Below, in pieces: positions 11,097-19,774 of a stretch of DNA of 60,000 nt. Below the pieces are notes generated by a model. The model saw nothing but the letters and a program-made list of their open reading frames with translations, was not told the origin of the DNA and did not search any database. Each line of letters begins with the position of its first letter. Within the stretch, counting starts at the first letter, position 1. The translations under genes were made by a program, and so were the position numbers. The DNA comes from Symsagittifera roscoffensis (lineage: Eukaryota > Xenacoelomorpha > Acoela > Convolutidae). The DNA is taken from positions 33,084,401 to 33,144,400 of the forward strand of contig NC_087067.1 in the NCBI RefSeq assembly GCF_963678635.1, written 5' to 3'.

Positions 11097-11645
11097 GCGA
11101 ATTTGAATAGTTAAAGATAGCCGGTTTCATAATGTTATTCGGGGTTCTATGAGTAAAGACCTGACGGGGTTTTAATATCACCACCACCAAAATCAACGTA
11201 TCTCCCCGTTGCCTATCATGCTTTCGAGCTAGGGCGGTAAGGACTGAAAAGTCCTTACTGTGGGGATTGATGCAAATCGAGCAGTGTATACTGCCAGATT
11301 CTGACTTTTTCAAAGCCGAAACTTTTCGGATTTGGTAAAATCTCTGGAAATTCCAGTTTTCGGTTGAGAAAAAATTCAAATTTCTAACTTACACTGTTTT
11401 AATGTTTGGAATGAATTATACAGTTTAAAATTGATCAAGATGGCGTTTTCTTTTAAGCTTAATACATACAGTTTTGATTCTGGAAATGCTATAACGTAGT
11501 CATGTCGTACTTTTCTTTCAAAATTTGGCTTGCTGAGGTCAATATAGATGCAATTCATACTGATGTGGTTCTTATAACCTCTAGGACGTTCTGAAAACAG
11601 GCACGTCTTGACTAAGTTATAAGTTTTTCCTATGCAAATCGCATG
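11097..11645 (-). pseudogene. APE-like module B (second, decayed copy of the ORF2 N-terminus)
   Basis: The segment is about 549 bp and aligns with the start of ORF2. TYNLVKTCLFSERPRGYKNH aligns with TYNLVMTCFYTLNCRGLGNH, VRHDYVIAFPESKLYVLSLK with LHHDYVIALQETKLYVLRSK, and KSESGSIHCSICINPHSKDF with KSESGSIYCSIYINPLSKDY. The catalytic Glu position is kept as PESK, but the LNCRG active-site motif is lost. The same module is present in LINE 2 and element 0, so it belongs to the family rather than to one insertion. Confidence 0.8.
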
Positions 11646-12193
11646 CAAAGTTACTAATTTCGTCTTAGCCGTTATTACGATGTAAGTCAAGTTTAAATGT
11701 ACCAGTAAGTGATGTCTTGCATTACCCATCCCCAAGAAAACTTTCTCGTCTCTCCGGTGTCCAGTCAAACAATTGACTAGACCACCAAGGTCTGAAAAGG
11801 CTTTGCTGAGGAGATTGACATAACTCTTGGAGCAAACGTTGCATGATTCAAAAATTTTAAAGGTCAAAGCATTTTGACTTTCCAAAATGTGTCAAAATTC
11901 CAATTAAGGGTAAAAAATGTAGACAATAGTACTGAACTATGCAAACTGCCTGTCTGGAGTTTAAAGCTCAGACCTCTATTAACGAAAAAGACTGTTTTTT
12001 TTAGAGGTTAGAGCTTCTAGTTTTTTCAATTTTAGACCTAAAATGTAGTGTTTATGCGACGTTTTCCCACGTTCTGGCTTTCTTATTGGAACAAGGATGC
12101 CTAGAGGTTTCAGCTTCTCAGTGAAACCGCTGCTCTTTAGAAATTTAAAGCACAACATTATGAAAAAGTTTATGTATGAGAAGTTTTTAGACT
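11646..12193 (-). pseudogene. APE-like module C (third, most decayed copy)
   Basis: This segment continues the ~548-bp periodicity. NLLSKAFSDLGGLVNCLTGH corresponds to NPHSKDFSVLTALARKHDRQ in module B. At its N-terminus CFKFLKSSDFTEKLKTLGIR corresponds to TCFYTLNCRGLGNHLKLLGI. The Glu of QETK is gone (LKFKK in LINE 2). It starts almost at the ORF1 stop (12170). Decay increases with distance from ORF2, as expected from successive duplications. Confidence 0.7.
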
Positions 12194-13174
12194 CGATACC
12201 TGTTGTTCTCTTTTTTGCAGTTTTGATGGAGTCTGCTTCTCCGCGTCTGGGCTGCTGTGTCGTCTCTGTGATTTCTGGCGGCTGAACGCCCCACTCCTTC
12301 TGAGGCTACTGCGCGCCTTCATCACATGCCAGTCCTCCTCATCCATTCGGCCCTCAGAGGCCGGAGTCCCATCAGCAGAATTGCTTGTGGCCAAATCAGA
12401 TGTCGTCTGGTTGACCTCTGGTGGTTGTTGTCTCCTGATCCGACACCAGGAATCATCATGACCAATATAAGGCTTTTTCTCTTCCTTGCATAGACTGCAG
12501 GAATGAATTGACGGGACATGCGCGTTGAAGGGTAGATCGAGCCATTTGAATGGCCGAGTTTTGACAGCGTTGAACGACCACTGCCTCAGGTCAGTTTCAG
12601 CGCTCTCATTGGGAATTCTGATAATGGCCGAAGCTTTACCATTGAAGAAGCTCCCCTGTCCACACTTCTCGCGTTGACGCGTAACTTCTCCCTCCACATG
12701 AACTGTTGGGGTGAGCTGCAGGGCTTCGAGGACTGCCTCATCGTCACAAAGCCCGGGCACCTGGTTCATGCGTAGCATGGCCGTCTGTGGAAACCCGGTT
12801 GGATCGTATCTCCAGAAGTGGTCACCCGTTGGGAAGACAGTTTTGTCAAGGAGCTGCAGTCCTTCTGTCTTCATGATGGTCAGGTCGTCCTCCGCCTCAG
12901 TTGGAGCGATAACGATTAAAGAATGTAATCTTTTTTCTTTGACAGTAGAGAAAGCTTTGGAGATGGTAATTTGATCTCGATGATGGGGTTTAAAGGAGGA
13001 CAAGATGTCAAAAATGTTTTTTTGAGGCACTTCGAAACTAGCGTTAGACTTGAAATGTTCTTTTGTAAAGGGAGGAATGATGGTCATTTTTAAGAATGAA
13101 GTGACTTTAATATGAGGTCTTGCAATGCCCTCAGCGAGAACTTCAGAGAAAGAAGGCGACTGGCTATCAGCCAT
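12170..13174 (-). CDS. LINE 1 ORF1 protein, intact
   Basis: This is a 334-aa frame from ATG 13172-13174 to TAA, with the same RRM-like region and CX2CX9HX4C knuckle as the element 0 copies (HSCSLCKEEKKPYIGHDDSW is the knuckle core). It differs by a short indel near residue 50 (FEVPQKNIFD for FEAASKKTIVD) that stays in frame. ORF1 is open here although ORF2 of the same element is broken. The 5' leader from the element start (13273) to the ATG is about 99 nt. Confidence 0.78.
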   Translation of the reverse strand: MADSQSPSFSEVLAEGIARPHIKVTSFLKMTIIPPFTKEHFKSNASFEVPQKNIFDILSSFKPHHRDQITISKAFSTVKEKRLHSLIVIAPTEAEDDLTIMKTEGLQLLDKTVFPTGDHFWRYDPTGFPQTAMLRMNQVPGLCDDEAVLEALQLTPTVHVEGEVTRQREKCGQGSFFNGKASAIIRIPNESAETDLRQWSFNAVKTRPFKWLDLPFNAHVPSIHSCSLCKEEKKPYIGHDDSWCRIRRQQPPEVNQTTSDLATSNSADGTPASEGRMDEEDWHVMKARSSLRRSGAFSRQKSQRRHSSPDAEKQTPSKLQKREQQVSSLKTSHT

Positions 13175-13273
13175 GTCCAAAAGTAAGTAATGCGTGGAAA
13201 ACAATGAAAATTTATCTTCAGTTTAATCTCGGTAACAAAAGAAAAGGTAATTTTGATATAATCACGAGCCAAA

Positions 13274-13440
13274 TTATCACAACAATTAGGCTAAAAGCAT
13301 CTATCAGTATCCTGGCTGGTATTCCACCATATGCCACTAACGTTGAGTGAGCGGCTATCTTGCCATAGATGGTCATCTAAGACACCCTGTACACGCTCCG
13401 TAGGTATTGACCAGCCGATATGGCCATAAAACTCATTGGG
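13274..13440 (-). promoter_or_regulatory. SL exon start and upstream region feeding LINE 1
   Basis: Bases 13274-13292 are the first 19 nt of the putative SL exon (target-site copy). Its upstream region runs rightward with the proximal GAATACCAGCCAGGATACTG block and the distal CCATCTATGGCA block. Transcription from the SL promoter would run straight into the LINE 5' end and give LINE RNA the first 19 nt of the leader. Confidence 0.5.
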
Positions 13441-13941
13441 CCAAAAAAATTCTGAAAATTGTCAATTTTTCAATTTTTGTTTGAATTGCATAAATTATAA
13501 CGTGAGCGTGCAAAATTTTACATGGTATAAGAGCATATTTCTACTCTCGCGCGAGGGCGAGTGTTTTAAAAGTAATGTACATAGTTATATGCTAGTCAGG
13601 ATATAAATGGAAGCGGATTTACTCAAATGCCTAAGGCAGAACCGCAGATTCTGTCTTTGTCCACATCGTTAAGCCCATGTCGTATGTAACGGCACAAACG
13701 CAGATGGTTATAATGTAGTCTACTGTACTCTTACGATAGATTTACTAGCCAGCAGGGGAGTTTTGTTAGGGCGAAGTGTCATTATGGCTACCTCTTTTCA
13801 ATTTTGCCCTTGACCTTTCATAAGTTGGTCCGGGAGCAACCCAGCTCTCAACCCAGTCGGATAAATATAAATTTTTATGATGCGAGCTGTTTTTTCATTG
13901 TTGTGTTCAAGGCATATACCAAAATTGGGAAAAGTTTAGTT

Positions 13942-14128
13942 ATCGCTTCTCGGCCTTTTGGCTAAGATCATGTGTAGTATCTGTTCTCGTCAGCTTAATA
14001 TCTGGCATGCTGGGCATAGCCTGGCTCCAATATTAAACTGATTTTTACTTCCCGAGTTAACACCGAAGCTTGCTTCAGTTGACTCACGGATTGTCCCGGT
14101 CTTACACTACCATCGGGAGCAGTCCACC
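13942..14128 (+). ncRNA. U2: U2 snRNA, copy 2
   Basis: Full length (187 nt). Differences from the array majority are TTCTCGTCAG for TTCTTGTCAG, and a stem II loop GGGCATAGCCTGGCTCC. It is the first U2 after LINE 1; its upstream sequence is normal except for a missing C in the TTTTGCCCTTGACC tract near 13805. Confidence 0.95.
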
Positions 14129-14639
14129 TGAAAATTCTGAACCTGCAAATTACCTTAATAGAGTGAAGATGTCAGTATGAAGAGTCTAATTGAGCCTGGT
14201 GAATTGCGCGAACGGCCATAACTTGCCCAAAAAACTTAAGACTTCCAAATTTTTCTATTTCTATCGTAAGACCATTGTCAAATCTTGGGGGACTGAAAAA
14301 ATGAAACAATTTCGTCGAACCAGTTCAAAGTTATGAGTTCTTGAAAGCTCGGTGATGCCAAAAAGTTAAGCCTAATCGAGCGTGGTGCAAAAAACGAAAA
14401 TTTCAAAATTTTTCTTTTTTTCTGTCTAAATTTTATTTTTTCAATATTGTATCAAAATTTTGGACTCAGAAAAATTCCAACGAGCCCAAAACGACTTCTG
14501 TAGCTTCAGTGTTCGTGGAGTAATCATCAGTTGAAATTTTGGGGGGAGCTGAAATTCGGCCTTTTTGGAAGAAAATCGACCTAAAAGCTAACTTTTCAGT
14601 TGGTGCAGTTTTTTTTCTTGCATTTTTCATGAAATGGGG

Positions 14640-14732
14640 TGCTCTCTGCTGTCGCAGAGTGCATTCAAAGAAATCTTATTAAATAGATTTGAATACTTAC
14701 CTATTTAATAAGTTTATCACAACAATTAGGCT
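14640..14732 (-). ncRNA. candidate spliced-leader (SL) RNA gene, first intact copy
   Basis: Reading the minus strand, a ~32-nt leader starts around AGCCTAATTG and ends at 14701 with AATAG, followed by GTAAGTAT. The ten nt AGGTAAGTAT are the exact complement of the U1 snRNA 5' end. Exon ACTTA can pair with TAAGT of the donor, as in SL stem I. A second hairpin (CAAATCTATTTG in most copies) follows, then a U-rich Sm-like tract and a 3' hairpin TGC-A-CTCTGC-GACA-GCAGAG-A-GCA. SL RNAs are short Sm-class transcripts that donate their capped exon to mRNAs by trans-splicing, and their genes are often linked to 5S rRNA. The true 5' end is not fixed by sequence. The Sm-like tract (AAGATTTCTTTG) departs from the consensus, which is the main doubt. 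Confidence 0.6.
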
Positions 14733-14870
14733 AAAAGCATCTATCAGTATCCTGACTGGTATTCCATCATATGCCACTAACGTTGAGTGAGCGGCTATCA
14801 TGCCATAGATGGTCATCTAAGACACCCTGTACACGCTCCGTAGGTTTTGACCAGCCGATAGGGCCATAAA
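14733..14870 (-). promoter_or_regulatory. putative SL upstream promoter region (U2-array type)
   Basis: Two blocks upstream of the SL start are kept in both arrays while the sequence between them differs. The proximal block (GAATACCAGCCAGGATACTG in most copies; this copy has CAGTC) is about 15-35 nt upstream. The distal block (GACCATCTATGGCATGATAG) is about 75-95 nt upstream. The linker is AACGTTAGTGGCATATG in the U2 array and ACTGTAAGTGGCATATG in the 5S array. The spacing suits an snRNA-type proximal sequence element, but no family consensus can be assigned. Confidence 0.45.
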
Positions 14871-15041
14871 ACTCATTGGGCCAAAAAAATTCTGAAAATT
14901 GTCAATTTTTCAAATTTTGTTTGAATTGCATAAATTATAACGTCAGCGTGCAAAATTTTACATGGTATAAGAGCATATTTCTACTCTCGCGCGAGGGCGA
15001 GTGTTTTAAAAGTAATGTACATAGTTATATGCTAGTCAGGA

Positions 15042-15068
15042 TATAAATGGAAGCGGAATTACTCAAAT
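15042..15068 (+). promoter_or_regulatory. 5S-type TATA box and start-site leader retained in a U2 unit
   Basis: TATAAATGGAAGCGGAATTA followed by CTCAAAT precedes GCCTA, exactly as TATAAATGAAAGCGGAGTAA precedes the 5S gene in the other array (TATA at -27). In this unit no 5S gene follows: GCCTA continues into unrelated-looking sequence. It recurs in every complete U2 unit. Confidence 0.6.
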
Positions 15069-15382
15069 GCCTAAAGCAGAACCGCAGAATCTGTCTTTGT
15101 CCACATCGTTAAGCCCATGTCGTATGTAACGGCATAAACGCAGATGGTTATAATGTAGTCTACTGTACTCTTACGATAGATTTAGTACCCAGCAGGAGAG
15201 TTTTGTTAGGGCGAAGTGTCATTATGGCTACCTCTTTTCAATTTTCCCCCTTGACCTTTCATAAGTTGGTCCGGGAGCAACCCAGCTCTCAACCCAGTCG
15301 GATAAATATAAATTTTTATGATGCGAGCTGTTTTTTCATTGTTGTGTTCAAGGCTTATACCAAAATTGGGAAAGGGTTAGTT
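15069..15382 (+). promoter_or_regulatory. U2 upstream region replacing the 5S gene
   Basis: This 314-bp segment between the retained 5S start bases and the U2 5' end is strongly conserved among units. It has CTACCTCTTTTCAATTTTCC, TGACCTTTCATAAGTTGGTC, a TAAATATAAATTTTTATGAT stretch, and TTATACCAAAATTGGGAAAG just before U2 +1. The short + strand ORF of about 67 codons spanning its end into U2 is a by-product of repeat conservation. GTTAAGC near 15110 resembles the 5S internal box A region and may be a 5S relic. Confidence 0.5.
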
Positions 15383-15569
15383 ATCGCTTCTCGGCCTTTT
15401 GGCTAAGATCATGTGTAGTATCTGTTCTTGTCAGCTTAATATCTGGCATGCTGGGCAGAGCCTGGCACCAATATTAAACTGATTTTTACTTCCCGAGTTA
15501 ACACCGAAGCTTGCTTCAGTTGACTCACGGATTGTCCCGGTCTTACACTACCATCGGGAGCAGTACACC
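15383..15569 (+). ncRNA. U2: U2 snRNA, copy 3
   Basis: Full length (187 nt). It carries the majority stem II hairpin (GGGCAGAGCCTGGCACC) and Sm site GATTTTTAC. The one notable change is CAGTACACC for CAGTCCACC at the 3' end. Confidence 0.95.
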
Positions 15570-16062
15570 TGAAAATTCTGAACCTGCAAATTACCCCTAT
15601 AGAGTGAAGATGTCAGTATGAAGAGTTTAATTGAGCCTGGTGAATTGCGCGAACGGCCATAACTTGCCCAAAAAACTTAAGACTTCCAAACTTTTCTATT
15701 TCTATCGTAAGACCATTGTCAAATCTTGGGGGACTGAAAAAATGAACCAATTTAGTCGAACCAGTTCAAAGTTATGAGTTCTTGAAAGCTCGGTGATGCC
15801 AAAAAGTTAAGCCTAATCGAGCGTGGTGCAAAAAACGAAAATTTCAAAATTTTTGTTCTTTTCTGTCTAAATTTTATTTTTTCAATATTGTATCAAAATT
15901 TTAGACTCAGAACAATTCCAACGAGCCCAAAACGACTTCTGTAGCTTCAGTGTTTGTGGAGTAATCATCAGTTGAAATTTTGGGGGGAGCTGAAATTCGG
16001 CCATTTTGGAAGAAAATCGACCTAAAAGCTAATTTTTTTCCTGCATTTTTCATAAAATGGGG

Positions 16063-16155
16063 TGCTCTCTGCTATCGCAGAGTGCATTCAAAGAAAACTT
16101 ATCAAATATATTTGAATACTTACCTATTTAATAAGTTTATCACAACAATTAGGCT
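16063..16155 (-). pseudogene. SL-like RNA gene truncated at its 5' side by the palindrome
   Basis: The transcribed block is complete with intact AG|GTAAGTAT and a GATA-loop 3' hairpin. However, the sequence upstream of the exon switches at about 16158 into inverted spacer, after a short AGAAGT repeat. Both upstream promoter blocks are lost, so it is probably silent. Confidence 0.55.
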
Positions 16156-16428
16156 AAATAGAAGTAGAAGTAGAAATATGCTCTTATACCATGTAAAATT
16201 TTGCACGCTTACGTTATAATTTATGCAATTCAAACAAAATTTGAAAAATTGACAATTTTCAGAATTTTTTTGTTTTTTGGCCCAATGAGTTTTATGGCCA
16301 TATCGGCTGGTCAAAACCTACGGAGCGTGTACAGGGTGTCTTAGATGACCATCTATGGCATGATAGCCGCTCACTCAACGTTAGTGGCATATGGTCGAAT
16401 ACCAGCCAGGATACTGATAGATGCTTTT

Positions 16429-16520
16429 AGCCTAATTGTTGTGATAAACTTATTAAATAGGTAAGTTTTCAAATCTTTTTGATAAGTTTCTTTGAATGCA
16501 CTCTGCGACAGCAGAGAGCA
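16429..16520 (+). ncRNA. candidate SL RNA gene in inverted orientation
   Basis: This is the only + strand copy. The exon is standard and the donor reads AG|GTAAGTTT. The second hairpin is CAAATCTTTTTGA and the U-rich tract lost one T (AAGTTTCTTTG). The 3' hairpin is perfect (CTCTGC-GACA-GCAGAG). Both upstream promoter blocks are present to its left. Confidence 0.55.
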
Positions 16521-16595
16521 TCCCATTTTATGAAAAATGCAAGAAAAAATTTTGAGTTAGTGCATTTTTTTTCTTGCATTTTTCATAAAATGGGG

Positions 16596-16688
16596 TGCTC
16601 TCTGCTGTCGCAGAGTGCATTCAAAGAAAACTTATCAAATATATTTGAATACTTACCTATTTAATAAGTTTATTACAACAATTAGGCT
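16596..16688 (-). ncRNA. candidate SL RNA gene
   Basis: Partner of the inverted copy. Donor and 3' hairpin are intact and the upstream region is complete. The exon has one change (TTGTAATAAAC for TTGTGATAAAC), inside the segment that serves as the LINE target site. Confidence 0.58.
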
Positions 16689-17342
16689 AAATGCATCTAT
16701 CAGTATCCTGGCTGGTATTCCACCATATGCCACTAACGTTGAGTGAGCGGCTATCATGCCATAGATGGTCATCTAAGACACCTTGTACACGCTCCGTAGG
16801 TTTTGACCAGCCGATATGGCCATAAAACTCATTGGGCCTAAACAAAAAAATTCTGAAAATTGTCAATTTTTCAAATTTTGTTTGAATTGCATAAATTATA
16901 ACGTAAGCGTGCAAAATTTTACATGGTATAAGAGCATATTTCTACTTCGCGCGAGGGCGGGTGTTTTAAAAGTAATGTACATAGTTATATGCTAGTCAGG
17001 ATATAAATGGAAGCGGAATTACTCAAATGCCTAAGGCAGAACCGCAGATTCTGTCTTTGTCCACATCGTTAAGCCCATGTCGTATGTAACGGCATAAACG
17101 CAGATGGTTATAATGTAGTCTACTGTACTCTTACGATAGATTTACTACCCAGCAGGGGAGTTTTGTTAGGGCGAAGTGTCATTATGGCTACCTCTTTTCA
17201 ATTTTCCCCCTTGACCTTTCATAAGTTGGTCCGGGAGCAACCCAGCTCTCAACCCAGTCGGATAAATATAAATTTTTATGATGCGAGCTGTTTTTTCATT
17301 GTTGTGTTCAAGGCTTATACCAAAATTGGGAAAGGTTTAGTT

Positions 17343-17529
17343 ATCGCTTCTCGGCCTTTTGGCTAAGATCATGTGTAGTATCTGTTCTTGTCAGCTTAAT
17401 ATCTGGCATGCTGGGCAGAGCCTGGCACCAATATTAAACTGATTTTTACTTCCCGAGTTAACACCGAAGCTTGCTTCAGTTGACTCACGGATTGTCCCGG
17501 TCTTACACTACCATCGGGAGCAGTCCACC
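17343..17529 (+). ncRNA. U2: U2 snRNA, copy 4
   Basis: Full length (187 nt) and matches the array majority at every position I checked, so it is a good reference copy. GUAGUA, Sm site and terminal stem are all intact. Confidence 0.95.
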
Positions 17530-18039
17530 TGAAAATTCTGAACCTGCAAATTACCTTAATAGAGTGAAGATGTCAGTATGAAGAGTTTAATTGAGCCTGG
17601 TGAATTGCGCGAACGGCCATAACTTGCCCAAAAAACTTAAGACTTCCAAACTTTTCTATTTCTATGGTAACACCATTGTCAAATCTTGGGGGACTGAAAA
17701 AATGAACCAATTTCGTCGAACCAGTTCAAAGTTATGAGTTCTTGAAAGCTCGGTGATGCCAAAAAGTTAAGCCTAATCGAGCGTGGTGCAAAAAACGAAA
17801 ATTTCAAAATTTTTGTTCTTTTCTGTCTAAATTTTATTTTTTCAATATTGTATCAAAATTTTGGACTCAGAACAATTCCAACGAGCCCAAAACGACTTCT
17901 GTAGCTTCAGTGTTCGTGGAGTAATCATCAGTTGAAATTTTGGGGGGAGCTGAAATTCGGCCATTTTGGAAGAAAATCGACCTAAAAGCTAACTTTTAAG
18001 TTAGTGCAATTTTTTTCGTGCATTTTTCATAAAATGGGG

Positions 18040-18132
18040 TGCTCTCTGCTATCGCAGAGTGCATTCAAAGAAAACTTATCAAATATATTTGAATACTTAC
18101 CTATTTAATACGTTTATCACAACAATTAGGCT
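18040..18132 (-). ncRNA. candidate SL RNA gene
   Basis: Donor, Sm-like tract and GATA-loop 3' hairpin are intact. The exon has GATAAACGTATT for GATAAACTTATT, which weakens the exon-donor pairing by one position. The upstream distal block has GCTAGCATG for GATAGCATG context. Confidence 0.58.
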
Positions 18133-18788
18133 AAATGCATCTATCAGTATCCTGGCTGGTATTCCACCATATGCCACTAACGTTGAGTGAGCGGCTAGCA
18201 TGCCATAGATGGTCATCTAAGACACCTTGTACACGCTCCGTAGGTTTTGACCAGCCGATATGGCCATAAAACTCATTGGGCCAAAAAACGAAAAAATTCT
18301 GAAAATTGTCAATTTTTCAAATTTTGTTTGAATTGCATAAATTATAACGTAAGCGTGCAAAACTTTACATGGTATAAGAGCATATTTCTACTTCGCGCGA
18401 GGGCGGGTGTTTTAAAAGTAGTTTACATAGTTATATGCTAGTCAGGATATAAATGGAAGCGGAATTACTCAAATGCCTAAGGCAGAACCGCAGATTCTGT
18501 CTTTGTCCACATCGTTAAGCCCATGTCGTATGTAACGGCATAAACGCAGATGGTTATAATGTAGTCTACTGTACTCTTACGATAGATTTACTACCCAGCA
18601 GGGGAGTTTTGTTAGGGCGAAGTGTCATTATGGCTACCTCTTTTCAATTTTCCCCCTTGACCTTTCATAAGTTGGTCCGGGAGCAACCCAGCTCTCAACC
18701 CAGTCGGATAAAAATAAATTTTTATGATGCGAGCTGTTTTTTCATTGTTGTGTTCAAGGCTTATACCAAAATTGGGAAAAGTTTAGTT

Positions 18789-18975
18789 ATCGCTTCTCGG
18801 CCTTTTGGCTAAGATCATGTGTAGTATCTGTTCTTGTCAGCTTAATATCTGGCATGCTGGGCAGAGCCTGGCACCAATATTAAACTGATTTTTACTTCCC
18901 GAGTTAACACCGAAGCTTGCTTCAGTTGACTCACGGATTGTCCCGGTCTTACACTACCATCGGGAGCAGTCCTGT
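18789..18975 (+). ncRNA. U2: U2 snRNA, copy 5
   Basis: Full length by alignment, but the last bases are CAGTCCTGT instead of CAGTCCACC, so the mature 3' end may be altered. The unit downstream is truncated, with no SL gene before the next U2. Confidence 0.9.
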
Positions 18976-19587
18976 TGAAAATTCTGAACCTGCAAATTAC
19001 CTTAATAGAGTGAAGATGTCAGTATGAAGAGTTTAATTGAGCCTGGTGAATTGCGCGAACGGCCATAACTTGCCCAAAAAACTTAAGACTTCCAAACTTT
19101 TCTATTTCTATCGTAAGACCATTGTCAAATCTTGGGGGACTGAAAAAATGAACCAATTTCGTCGAACCAGTTCAAAGTTTTGAGTTCTTGAAAGCTCGGT
19201 GATGCCAAAAAGTTAAGCCTAATCGAGCGTGGTGCAAAAAACGAAAATTTCAAAATTTTTGTTCTTTTCTGTCTAAATTTTATTTTTTCAATATTCTGTC
19301 TTTGTCCACATCGTTAAGCCCATGTCGTATGTAACGGCATAAACGCAGATGGTTATAATGTAGTCTACTGTACTCTTACGATAGATTTACTACCCAGCAG
19401 GGGAGTTTTGTTAGGGCGAAGTGTCATTATGGCTACCTCTTTTCAATTTTCCCCCTTGACCTTTCATAAGTTGGTCCGGGAGCAACCCAGCTCTCAACCC
19501 AGTCGGATAAATATAAATTTTTATGATGCGAGCTGTTTTTTCATTGTTGTGTTCAAGGCTTATACCTAAGTTGGGAATGGTTTAGTT

Positions 19588-19774
19588 ATCGCTTCTCGGC
19601 CTTTTGGCTAAGATCATGTGTAGTATCTGTTCTTGTCAGCTTAATATCTGGCATGCTGGGCAGAGCCTGGCACCAATATTAAACTGATTTTTACTTCCCG
19701 AGGTAACACCGAAGCTTGCTTCGGTTGACTCACGGATTGTCCCGGTCTTACACTACCATCGGGAGCAGTCCACC
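19588..19774 (+). ncRNA. U2: U2 snRNA, copy 6
   Basis: 187 nt. Stem III carries GAGGTAAC (one mismatch) and CTTCGGTTGAC. Only 799 bp separate it from copy 5: the junction near 19292 fuses spacer downstream of copy 5 to the U2 upstream region at shared ATT, removing the SL gene, its promoter and the TATA segment. The U2-proximal 290 bp remain. Confidence 0.93.

Larger units (their letters stand above)
7679..13273 (-). mobile_element. LINE 1: full-length APE-type non-LTR retrotransposon in the SL exon
   Basis: This 5595-bp element is flanked by a 19-bp target-site duplication, TTATCACAACAATTAGGCT, at 7660-7678 and 13274-13292. On its sense strand it has a ~100-nt 5' leader, ORF1, two decayed endonuclease-like modules, ORF2, and a ~134-bp AT-rich 3' region ending in ATTATTTGAA with AATAAA just before; there is no long poly(A). 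RT motifs (WRPISLLNTD-type FRPISLLNTDLKILSHVLASRL region, QGCPLS, YADD) place it in the L1/Tx1 superfamily. That superfamily includes many target-specific families; assignment to Tx1 itself is an inference. The element lies in the putative SL exon, 19 nt from the exon's 5' boundary, in SL orientation. Confidence 0.92.
16167..16948. repeat. large palindrome with two convergent SL-like genes
   Basis: The left arm (16167-16557) is the inverted copy of the right arm (16558-16948); outer ends are GAAGTAGAAATATGCTC and GAGCATATTTCTACTTC. Each arm carries one SL-like gene with its upstream region, tail to tail, with the centre between them at about 16557. The arms differ at several bases (for example T5 against ATATT in the second hairpin), so they are not a simple assembly mirror. 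This explains the 1960-bp interval between U2 copies 3 and 4. Confidence 0.85.
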
